Below, piece by piece: positions 1-5,252 of a stretch of 5,252 nucleotides of DNA (the first letter of the stretch is position 1; every line of letters begins with the position of its first letter). Origin of the DNA: Acidiferrobacteraceae bacterium (lineage in GTDB: Bacteria > Pseudomonadota > Gammaproteobacteria > Arenicellales > UBA868); the NCBI GenBank assembly GCA_002731295.1, contig PCBE01000041.1:2713-7964 (forward strand). The letters are read 5' to 3'. Below the pieces are notes generated by a model. The model worked only from the letters and a program-made list of their open reading frames with translations, was not told the origin of the DNA and ran no database searches. Made by a program: the position numbers and the translations under genes.

Positions 1-1
1 T

Positions 2-133
2 CGGGTGCTCTATAACGGCAAAGCAGTGAAGGTCCCAGTCCCAGACAATGGGGGGCGAATTCGTTTTCAAGTTGGCATCACGCAGATCGGTGGCAAAGAT
101 ACTGTCATCGCAAACCAAGGCCGCGGAGAATAA
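2..133 (+). CDS. C-terminal end of an upstream protein, possibly RodZ-like (partial)
   Basis: This reading frame is open from the left edge for 43 codons and stops at TAA 131-133; the other two plus-strand frames close within about 30 bases. The visible peptide begins RVLYNGKAVKVPVP and ends IANQGRGE. The early part, a short beta-strand with an NGK turn followed after about ten residues by RIRFQVG, resembles the end of the C-terminal DUF4115 domain of RodZ, the membrane protein that links MreB to the cell envelope. In that domain a 'yNGkpv' strand is followed by 'arf.v'. The last 17 residues would then be an extra tail. The match is by eye over a short stretch and is tentative. It does not look like the C terminus of IspG, which normally precedes hisS in this neighbourhood. 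The stop lies 6 bases before the hisS start, so the two genes are probably co-transcribed and translationally coupled. The N-terminal part lies outside the window. Confidence 0.55.
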   Translation, partial: RVLYNGKAVKVPVPDNGGRIRFQVGITQIGGKDTVIANQGRGE

Positions 134-137
134 CTCC
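125..137 (+). promoter_or_regulatory. hisS ribosome binding site within a small hairpin that holds the upstream stop codon
   Basis: GGAG at 125-128 is the best Shine-Dalgarno sequence for the hisS GTG at 140, with 11 bases between them. It is complementary to CTCC at 134-137, giving a 4-bp stem with a 5-base loop, AATAA, that contains the stop codon of the preceding gene. CTCC could instead pair with a second GGAG at 142-145 across the hisS start codon. A ribosome terminating at 131-133 would open either fold, which fits translational coupling. The stems are short, so the structural part is inference; the binding site itself is more secure. Confidence 0.45.
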
Positions 138-139
138 AA

Positions 140-1414
140 GTGGAGAAGATTAAGTCAGTGCGCGGTATGAACGATCTGTTGCCGGGGCGTTCGGACGTTT
201 GGTACCGGGTAGAAAGAATGATTCGGGAGGTTGTTAACTCATATGGGTATCGAGAAATACGGACGCCACTGCTTGAGCGGACGGAACTTTTCAAACGATC
301 AATAGGCGAACAGACCGATATTGTAGAAAAGGAAATGTATACGTTTGATGATATCAGCGGTGACAGCTTAACTTTAAGACCCGAGGCGACCGCCGCATGT
401 GTGCGGGCTGGGATCGAGCACGGATTCTTGCACAATCAGCAACACCGGCTTTGGTACCTGGGCCCGATGTTTCGGCGGGAGCGGCCCCAGAAAGGTCGCT
501 ATCGTCAGTTCCAGCAGTTCGGAATCGAAGCTCTGGGGTGGCCGGGTCCGGACATTGATGCTGAAATCATGATGGTCGGGACTAGGCTCTGGCGGCGACT
601 CGGCCTCAGTCAGTTGACACTTGAAATTAATACCCTGGGAGACCCCCAGTCACGTGGGTCGTATCGTGAGGCGCTCCAGGCCTATCTTGGTCGATATCGA
701 GAAGACCTTGATCCAGACAGCCAACGACGGCTGGATCGAAATCCATTACGGATTCTCGACAGTAAGGCTCCCCAGACCCAGCAACTACTGGAGGAAGCTC
801 CGGATTTACTCAGCTTCATAGATGGTAAGTCGAAAGATGACTTTTCGCTTTTACAAGCGATTCTGTCCGAGAATGGAATCAAGTTTAAGGTCAATAGCAA
901 GCTGGTTCGAGGGCTCGACTATTACACGGGGCCAGTATTTGAATGGACAACCGACTTGTTAGGGGCACAAAGCGCTGTGTGCGCTGGCGGGCGATATGAT
1001 GGTTTGGTTTCACAACTGGGCGGTCAACCTGTGCCGGCTGCAGGATTTGCCTGTGGTGTCGAACGTTTGGTCGAGGTTTACGAGACCAGTGCAGAATCCG
1101 TTGGGAGCGAACAACCCGATGTATGGGTGTGCGTTATTGGGGATCATTCTATGAGTTACGCTTTGAAGAATGCCGAGAAGCTACGAGATGCTGGAATAGA
1201 AACGATTATCAACTGTGGTGGTGGGGCAGTTAAACGTCAACTTCGGCGAGCAGATCAGAGTGGCGCCCAATTGGTGGTTGTGATTGGAGATGATGAGTCT
1301 ATGAACGGGTATGTCACGGTAAAATCGTTGCGTGAGGATGGCGGGCAGACCCAGGTCAACGAGTCGAATCTCGCGGATTATGTTTGTGCTAGGTTGCGTG
1401 AAGAACAAAAGTAA
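140..1414 (+). CDS. hisS: Histidyl-tRNA synthetase
   Basis: This cytoplasmic class II synthetase joins histidine to tRNA-His using ATP. The 424-residue protein matches the length of the E. coli enzyme and is complete. Class II motif 1 is at about 41-46 (RTPLLE). Motif 2 is at 108-128, beginning GPMFRRERPQKGRY. Motif 3 is at 302-310 (GFACGVERL), with the ATP-binding arginine at 309. The histidine-specific signatures are LVRGLDYY at 255-262 and CAGGRYDGL at 281-289. TLRPEATA at 78-85 belongs to the substrate pocket; many gammaproteobacterial enzymes have PEGTA here. Residues from about 326 to 420 form the anticodon-binding alpha/beta domain. The start is a GTG: it places the conserved RGMNDLLPG at residues 8-16, as in the family, and has GGAG 11 bases upstream. 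The gene begins 6 bases after the previous stop and ends just before yfgM, consistent with an operon. Identity is secure. Confidence 0.98.
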   Translation: MEKIKSVRGMNDLLPGRSDVWYRVERMIREVVNSYGYREIRTPLLERTELFKRSIGEQTDIVEKEMYTFDDISGDSLTLRPEATAACVRAGIEHGFLHNQQHRLWYLGPMFRRERPQKGRYRQFQQFGIEALGWPGPDIDAEIMMVGTRLWRRLGLSQLTLEINTLGDPQSRGSYREALQAYLGRYREDLDPDSQRRLDRNPLRILDSKAPQTQQLLEEAPDLLSFIDGKSKDDFSLLQAILSENGIKFKVNSKLVRGLDYYTGPVFEWTTDLLGAQSAVCAGGRYDGLVSQLGGQPVPAAGFACGVERLVEVYETSAESVGSEQPDVWVCVIGDHSMSYALKNAEKLRDAGIETIINCGGGAVKRQLRRADQSGAQLVVVIGDDESMNGYVTVKSLREDGGQTQVNESNLADYVCARLREEQK

Positions 1415-1419
1415 CGGAT

Positions 1420-1424
1420 GAGGA
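1420..1424 (+). promoter_or_regulatory. yfgM ribosome binding site that decides the start
   Basis: GAGGA at 1420-1424 lies 5 bases before the ATG at 1430, a normal Shine-Dalgarno spacing. The alternative in-frame ATG at 1418-1420 overlaps this element and has only a weak AACGG before it. This favours translation from 1430. Confidence 0.6.
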
Positions 1425-1429
1425 CGATA

Positions 1430-2095
1430 ATGGCTGAGAACGATAAATTACTGGGTGTACACGTTGCCGAAGATGATGACGTTCAAAGAGTAAGGGCGTG
1501 GTGGAAGAAGAATGGCATGGGAATTGTGGCGGGGGTCGCTATCGGTGTCGTTGGAGTAGGTGGTTTCAAAGGTTGGCAGGCATATACAGAGAACCGTGCT
1601 TTATCGGCATCTGACGTGTTCCAGGAAATGCTGGCATACGATGAGGCCGGGGCGATCGATCAGGCAAGAGATAGCGCGCAAGTACTTGTTAAAGACTACC
1701 GGGCTACATCATATGGTGATTTAGCATATCTGATGATCGCAAAGTTGGCGACAAAAAAGGGTGACTTTTCAAATGCCATGGAAGCACTCACTCAGGTCAT
1801 GAAAAAATCAAAGGATCCGGCGATGAGCCAACTCGCTCGGCTTCGGCTATCCCAAGTGAATTTATTGGCGGGTGATTTAGTTCGAGCTCATGAGTTGGCA
1901 ACCACAGGTGATGTGGGAGGATTTAAATCGGAGTATCCTGAAGTCCTCGGCGATGTGCTTCTTGCACAGCATAAGTATTCGGATGCTGTTGAAGCCTACG
2001 ATCGAGCGCTTGAGGCACTTGCACCGGCATCCTCCTCAAGGGCTTTACTCACGTCCAAACGAAATTATGCGAGAAGTATCGGTAATAACCAGTGA
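1430..2095 (+). CDS. yfgM: YfgM family membrane-anchored TPR protein (SecYEG/PpiD-associated)
   Basis: From ATG 1430 the protein has 221 residues, close to the roughly 206 of E. coli YfgM. The N terminus is acidic (EDDD at 14-17), followed by WWKKNG at 24-29 and a single glycine-rich hydrophobic segment at about 30-46. The lysines before that segment predict an N-in topology with the rest in the periplasm. The remainder is alpha-helical and resembles the TPR_21 domain: DFSNAMEAL at 112-120 and KYSDAVEAYDRALE at 182-195 look like TPR helices. In E. coli YfgM associates with the chaperone PpiD and the SecYEG translocon, helps secreted proteins fold, and has been linked to the Rcs stress response; that role is transferred here from family and position. 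An in-frame ATG at 1418 would add four residues (MRTI) but lacks a good ribosome binding site. The gene starts 15 bases after hisS ends, and its stop overlaps the bamB start. Identification rests on architecture plus synteny. Confidence 0.9.
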   Translation: MAENDKLLGVHVAEDDDVQRVRAWWKKNGMGIVAGVAIGVVGVGGFKGWQAYTENRALSASDVFQEMLAYDEAGAIDQARDSAQVLVKDYRATSYGDLAYLMIAKLATKKGDFSNAMEALTQVMKKSKDPAMSQLARLRLSQVNLLAGDLVRAHELATTGDVGGFKSEYPEVLGDVLLAQHKYSDAVEAYDRALEALAPASSSRALLTSKRNYARSIGNNQ

Positions 2096-3258
2096 TTAAA
2101 CAGTTGTTAGCCATGACCATGGTGGTTTCAGTGGTGGTTGGCTGCGCGCCACGTCCGATCCATTTTATGCGTGAAGGTCCAGCACCTGTTGTTGTGCCTA
2201 AACAATCATCTTGGAAGGTAACACCGGGTTGGCGGTTTTATACCGGGGAAACCTACGACTCGGCCGATATTCCGTTACGACCAGTAGTAGGGGGTTCAAG
2301 AATTTTCGCGGCAGAACCGGGCGGCAAGATCTACGCCTTGGAGGCTGATACGGGCGATGTAGTCTGGCAGATAGATTCTAAATTGGATCTTTCAGCTGGT
2401 GTTGGATTCGGCCATGGCGTTGTTGTGGTGGCGTCAGCGGAGGGACAATTGCTGGCCTTGGACCCTACTGACGGAAATTTGCTGTGGCAGTCCAGCGTTG
2501 GCGCGGAAGTGCTTGCGAGACCCATCGTCGCAGATGAGCATATCATTGTTCGGGCAGGAGACGGCCAGGTTATCGGCGTAGATAAGAATTCCGGCACGAT
2601 TAGGTGGCGTTTGCGAAATAGTGTCCCTTCGCTCAGTGTTCGAGGACTGTCTGTGCCCGTCCAGGTTAATGAAATTGTAGTGGTCGGTTATGCCAGTGGT
2701 CACTTGTCTGGTATAGATATTCAGTCTGGACGGGAGCTCTGGAAAACGCCAATTTCCCGACCGGGGGGATCCAATCAGATAGATCGCTTGATCGATATTG
2801 ATGCTGATCCCCTGATCGCGGGTAGCCAATTGTTTGTGGCCGCCTACCAGGATAAGGTGTATGCGATTTCCCTAACCGCTCAAAAAGTACAATGGAGTGC
2901 GCCAAGATCCACCTTAAGGAATCTGGCTGTTAGTGACAGTGAATTATTGATAACCCTGGATAACGGGGTTGTGATGGCGCTTGACCCAAATACTGGCGCC
3001 GAAGTGTGGAAACAGGCTCGACTTATGGGTAGAGGGGTGACTAATCCTATCGCGATACCAGGCTCTAAGCTTTGTGTCGTCGGTGACTATCAAGGTTATG
3101 TTCATGTGATGGATGTAAGCACGGGAGCACTAAAGGGTAGGGGTCGCGCCCGTGCTGGCGCAATTTTGGCAACCTTTATCGGTCCGGGCTTTGAAGGATT
3201 TTATACATTGTCAGAACGAGGTATGATTACAGCCTGGCTGCTCGACGAGGGCAGTTGA
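2092..3258 (+). CDS. bamB: Outer membrane assembly lipoprotein BamB
   Basis: BamB is a lipoprotein of the BAM complex that supports BamA in inserting beta-barrel proteins into the outer membrane. The 388-residue product (E. coli: 392) starts with a lipoprotein signal peptide: K3, a hydrophobic stretch at 5-17, and lipobox VVGC with the lipidated cysteine at 18. Alanine at +2 fits outer-membrane sorting. The rest is a PQQ-type beta-propeller with repeated blade ends such as YALEADTGDVVWQ (81-93), LALDPTDGNLLWQ (121-133), IDIQSGRELWK (208-218) and MALDPNTGAEVWK (295-307). PSLSVRG at 179-185 and IDRLIDIDADP at 230-240 correspond to E. coli BamB segments reported to contact BamA (around L192, L194, R195, D246 and D248); the R-to-D spacing of 51 residues is the same. 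The start is GTG at 2092, within a GTGA overlap with the yfgM stop and without a clear ribosome binding site, so coupling is likely. ATGs at residues 8 and 10 would lose K3 and shorten the signal peptide. Confidence 0.96.
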   Translation: MIKQLLAMTMVVSVVVGCAPRPIHFMREGPAPVVVPKQSSWKVTPGWRFYTGETYDSADIPLRPVVGGSRIFAAEPGGKIYALEADTGDVVWQIDSKLDLSAGVGFGHGVVVVASAEGQLLALDPTDGNLLWQSSVGAEVLARPIVADEHIIVRAGDGQVIGVDKNSGTIRWRLRNSVPSLSVRGLSVPVQVNEIVVVGYASGHLSGIDIQSGRELWKTPISRPGGSNQIDRLIDIDADPLIAGSQLFVAAYQDKVYAISLTAQKVQWSAPRSTLRNLAVSDSELLITLDNGVVMALDPNTGAEVWKQARLMGRGVTNPIAIPGSKLCVVGDYQGYVHVMDVSTGALKGRGRARAGAILATFIGPGFEGFYTLSERGMITAWLLDEGS

Positions 3259-3274
3259 GGTAAACAATCTCTAA

Positions 3275-3296
3275 CACCTTCTACTTGGCGAAGGTG
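3275..3296 (+). promoter_or_regulatory. Hairpin covering the der ribosome binding site
   Basis: CACCTTC at 3275-3281 and GAAGGTG at 3290-3296 form a perfect 7-bp inverted repeat with an 8-base loop. The right arm contains the der Shine-Dalgarno sequence (AAGGTG, 7 bases before the ATG at 3304). In the mRNA the stem would hide the binding site, so it may lower or control der translation relative to bamB. The hairpin begins 17 bases after the bamB stop, and no run of T follows, so it does not look like a terminator. The repeat and its overlap with the binding site are seen directly; a regulatory effect is inferred. Confidence 0.5.
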
Positions 3297-3303
3297 AAAT
3301 ACC

Positions 3304-4674
3304 ATGCTTCCGGTTATCGCACTCATTGGCCGACCTAACGTGGGCAAGTCGACGCTGTTTAATCGACTGACCCGCACCCGCAAGGCATTGGTAGATGATC
3401 AACCCGGTGTGACCCGAGACAGGATCTACGGTACGTGCGTCCAGGGTGATTTACGGTGCCTGGTTGTAGATACCGGTGGTCTTACGACCAAAGAAACCGC
3501 GATCCAGATCGCGGTTCAAGAGCAGGTTGAAAAAGTTCTGGGGGAAGCAGACGCTCTGATGTTCTTGACGGATGCGCGTGCTGGTGCGGTACCTGAAGAA
3601 TTCGATATAGCGGAACGGCTACGACAAAGTGGCCAAAAGGTTTTCGTGGTTGTCAACAAGATTGAAGGGCTGGAACCGGACATTGTTTCAGCAGAGTTTA
3701 ATGAGCTTGGTTTAGGAATCCCAAGAGCCATCTCAGCAAAAACGGGCTTCGGCGTTACCGAACTCCTTATGTGGCTGGAGACTAAGCTCCCGAATGTAAA
3801 AGATAAGCCTGAGCGATCTGATCGTCCGCGAGTAGCGCTGATTGGGCGGCCCAACGTTGGAAAATCTACGTTAGCGAACGCGCTGGTCTCGGAAAAAAGA
3901 GTAATTGTCGCTGACGAACCTGGAACAACGCGGGATAGTATTGAGGTTGCCTTAGATCGATTCGAACAGCCATTAATGTTGATTGATACAGCAGGTGTAC
4001 GCCGTCGGGCTAGGGTCACACAGACTCTCGAAAAATTTTCCGTGGTGAAAACACTTCAGGCGATTGAAGATTCTCAGGTTGTTGTACATGTTCTTGACGG
4101 CCGCCAGGGGGTACTGGAGCAGGACCTCACAATCGCTGGCCTGATCCAGGAGAGTGGTCGGAGTGTGGTACTGGCTGTTAATAAATGGGATGGCATGGAG
4201 CGTCGGGACAAGAATTATTTCCGTCGGTCCTTGGATCGACGATTTTCATTTTTGCCGGAGCACCACACGCTATATATCTCTGCGTTGTATGGCAGTGGTG
4301 TTACCGATGTAATCAAATCGGTGATGCTTGCTTTGCGCTCGAATTGGATTGAGATGCCAACCTCCCGACTCAATACGGTGTTAAGAGAAGCCGTAGAAAG
4401 ACATGCCCCACCTTTGCGGCAGGGCCGCGTTGTAAAGATCAAGTATGCCCACCAGGGTGGTAAAAACCCGCCAACTGTCGTGTTGCATGGCAATATGCTT
4501 AAGCAGTTGCCTGCTAACTATCTGAGATACATCGCAACTGCTTTTGGCAAAGCATTTGGACTCGTGGGTACACGGGTCCGGCTTGAACTTCGGACATCAA
4601 AGAATCCGTATTCTGCTGGTAGGCGGACAACCCAAAGACAAAAATCATCCAGAATTCGTGGCCAGGCGAGATAA
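3304..4674 (+). CDS. der: Ribosome biogenesis GTPase Der (EngA)
   Basis: Der is an essential GTPase with two tandem G domains that acts in assembly of the 50S ribosomal subunit. The product has 456 residues (E. coli: 490). The first G domain has GRPNVGKS at 9-16 (P-loop), DTGG at 56-59 (G3), NKIE at 118-121 (G4) and SAKTGFG at 144-150 (G5). The second has GRPNVGKS at 181-188, DTAG at 228-231, NKWD at 293-296 and SALYG at 326-330. A KH-like RNA-binding domain fills about 350-432, ending in a very basic tail. Two points differ from E. coli: the first G4 motif has Glu121 where Asp is usual, and the linker between the G domains (about 161-175) is short and lacks the long acidic stretch, which explains the smaller size. 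The ATG at 3304 puts the P-loop at the normal place and has AAGGTG 7 bases upstream, inside a hairpin. The gene follows bamB by 45 bases and converges on xseA. Confidence 0.98.
   Translation: MLPVIALIGRPNVGKSTLFNRLTRTRKALVDDQPGVTRDRIYGTCVQGDLRCLVVDTGGLTTKETAIQIAVQEQVEKVLGEADALMFLTDARAGAVPEEFDIAERLRQSGQKVFVVVNKIEGLEPDIVSAEFNELGLGIPRAISAKTGFGVTELLMWLETKLPNVKDKPERSDRPRVALIGRPNVGKSTLANALVSEKRVIVADEPGTTRDSIEVALDRFEQPLMLIDTAGVRRRARVTQTLEKFSVVKTLQAIEDSQVVVHVLDGRQGVLEQDLTIAGLIQESGRSVVLAVNKWDGMERRDKNYFRRSLDRRFSFLPEHHTLYISALYGSGVTDVIKSVMLALRSNWIEMPTSRLNTVLREAVERHAPPLRQGRVVKIKYAHQGGKNPPTVVLHGNMLKQLPANYLRYIATAFGKAFGLVGTRVRLELRTSKNPYSAGRRTTQRQKSSRIRGQAR
3495..3516 (+). repeat. Perfect 9-bp inverted repeat inside der
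   Basis: AACCGCGAT at 3495-3503 and ATCGCGGTT at 3508-3516 are exact reverse complements separated by CCAG. The RNA would form a compact 9-bp stem with a 4-base loop across der codons 64-71 (residues TAIQIAVQ). No T-run follows, so it is not an intrinsic terminator. It may be a chance result of the codons, a translation-slowing structure, or a protein-binding palindrome; the sequence alone does not decide. Confidence 0.5.
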
Positions 4675-4706
4675 ACGCAATCTAAATTAGAGCTCGTTGT
4701 ACCGGG
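4675..4706. other. Convergent intergenic gap between der and xseA
   Basis: These 32 bases separate the 3' ends of der and xseA. A bidirectional terminator would be expected here, but I see only a very short inverted match (AACG at 4674-4677 with CGTT at 4695-4698) and CTAA-A-TTAG at 4682-4690, with no GC-rich stem followed by T residues on either strand. Termination may rely on Rho or on sites inside the opposing genes. Confidence 0.4.
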
Positions 4707-5252
4707 TCAATCTGGGTCCGTAGGGTTGCTGGTAGGGTCGATAAAGTGTTTGTTGATTCCGGTTACAGTACTGCTAACGCTACCCTGGCGTAACTCTGTA
4801 ATCAGCGGATCTCCGGGGCCGGTATCGAGAGCTGACGTCACTATCGTACCATCGGATACTCGTTTTACGATCGCGTACCCCCGCCCTAGTGTTCGTCTGG
4901 GATTAAGGATCTCGAGCGCGCCTCCAGCGATTCCGACCTGTTGCCGATGTAAGCTAATGATGGTTGTACCCAAGCGTTGCAGGCGCCGTAACAATGCTTG
5001 TAAGCCAACTTGATTTGATCTGACGGTAGCAACGGGTGAACTGACGTGCAGTCGCTGAACTGCCTGTGTCAATGCCAAGCGGTAGGCGTAGAGCGGATCG
5101 CGGACAGCTGATTGGAGCCTGGTCTGTTGGGTGCTGAGTTGGTGACGCTGGCTGCTAAGGCGAGCCTTCGGGTGGTGCAACCGACCCGCTGAGGCATCTA
5201 GAAGTTGCCCGCAATCCTGTAACATTCTGAGTGTCGCAAGTGATATTCGATT
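4707..5252 (-). CDS. xseA: Exodeoxyribonuclease VII large subunit, C-terminal part (partial)
   Basis: XseA is the catalytic large subunit of exonuclease VII, which with XseB degrades single-stranded DNA from both ends in repair and recombination. Only the last 181 codons are visible. The frame runs open through the right edge (NRISLATLR precedes the Met encoded at 5223-5225), so that Met is internal and the N-terminal OB-fold and the main nuclease domain lie outside. The visible part starts with a long Gln-, Arg- and Leu-rich helical stretch typical of the coiled-coil arm (for example RLSSQRHQLSTQQTRLQ). It is followed by the family's C-terminal signature NPRRTLGRGYAIV at visible residues 117-129, then a short beta-rich segment (DGTIVTS, DPLITELRQGSVSSTV). 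The tail is short and rich in Asp and Pro (DPTSNPTDPD). XseA facing der is also the arrangement in E. coli, which supports the call. No frameshift is visible. Confidence 0.93.
   Translation of the reverse strand, partial: NRISLATLRMLQDCGQLLDASAGRLHHPKARLSSQRHQLSTQQTRLQSAVRDPLYAYRLALTQAVQRLHVSSPVATVRSNQVGLQALLRRLQRLGTTIISLHRQQVGIAGGALEILNPRRTLGRGYAIVKRVSDGTIVTSALDTGPGDPLITELRQGSVSSTVTGINKHFIDPTSNPTDPD

Noticed and set aside
67..435. Minus-strand open frame of 122 codons opposite the start of hisS
   Set aside because: It lies across the conserved hisS motifs and the end of the upstream gene, has a Ser/Arg-rich composition typical of an antisense shadow, and shows no recognisable domain.
2434..2829. 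Minus-strand open frame of 131 codons inside bamB
   Set aside because: It is fully opposite conserved BamB propeller blades, and no family features are visible in it.
3146..3166. Terminator-like hairpin in bamB: GCGCC and GGCGC with a 6-base loop, followed by AATTTT
   Set aside because: The stem is only 5 bp, the T-run is four bases, and it sits about 95 bases inside the bamB coding region with der continuing the operon.
3209..3258. Possible promoter for der near the end of bamB (TTGTCA as a -35 box)
   Set aside because: No convincing -10 box follows at 16-18 bases, so a der-specific promoter cannot be supported.
3516..4019. Minus-strand open frame of 167 codons inside der
   Set aside because: It lies opposite both conserved G domains; its Ser/Thr-rich content mirrors the Der codons, so it is a shadow.
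4704..4738. Repeated GGGTC words near the end of xseA
   Set aside because: They encode the low-complexity Asp/Pro/Thr tail of XseA on the minus strand and do not form a regular repeat array.
4726..5013. Plus-strand open frame of 95 codons after der
   Set aside because: It lies opposite the xseA C-terminal signature on the other strand, and no independent coding signs are seen.
1..5252. Search for a new multi-gene system, mobile element, CRISPR array or RNA gene
   Set aside because: Essentially the whole window is occupied by conserved housekeeping genes in their expected order, with no gap longer than 45 bases.

Overview
The window is a stretch of bacterial chromosome that most resembles a gammaproteobacterium. 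The evidence is gene content and order: hisS, yfgM, bamB and der read in one direction, and xseA faces der from the other side. This is the same arrangement as the hisS-yfgM-bamB-der / xseA neighbourhood of Escherichia coli and relatives. YfgM of this type and a BamB lipoprotein both point to a Gram-negative cell with an outer membrane. Base composition looks roughly balanced, and no genus can be named from the sequence alone.

Layout: positions 2-133 are the last 43 codons of a gene that enters from the left. It is not recognisable as IspG, the usual gene before hisS, and looks somewhat like the end of a RodZ-type protein. Six bases later comes hisS (140-1414, GTG start), then yfgM (about 1430-2095), then bamB (2092-3258, GTG start overlapping the yfgM stop by 4 bases). 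After a 45-base gap comes der (3304-4674). A 32-base gap separates der from xseA, which lies on the minus strand; only its C-terminal 181 codons are in the window (4707-5252).

The tight spacing suggests that the five plus-strand genes are one transcription unit. They combine translation (histidyl-tRNA synthetase), envelope protein traffic (YfgM at the inner-membrane translocon, BamB in the outer-membrane BAM complex) and ribosome assembly (Der GTPase). XseA is a DNA repair nuclease subunit, separately transcribed.

These are housekeeping genes and I see no mobile element, CRISPR array, RNA gene or new multi-gene system. The points worth a second look are small: hairpins that cover the ribosome binding sites of der (7-bp stem) and, more weakly, hisS; a perfect 9-bp hairpin inside der; a Glu in place of the usual Asp in the first G4 motif of Der; and the apparent absence of ispG directly upstream of hisS.
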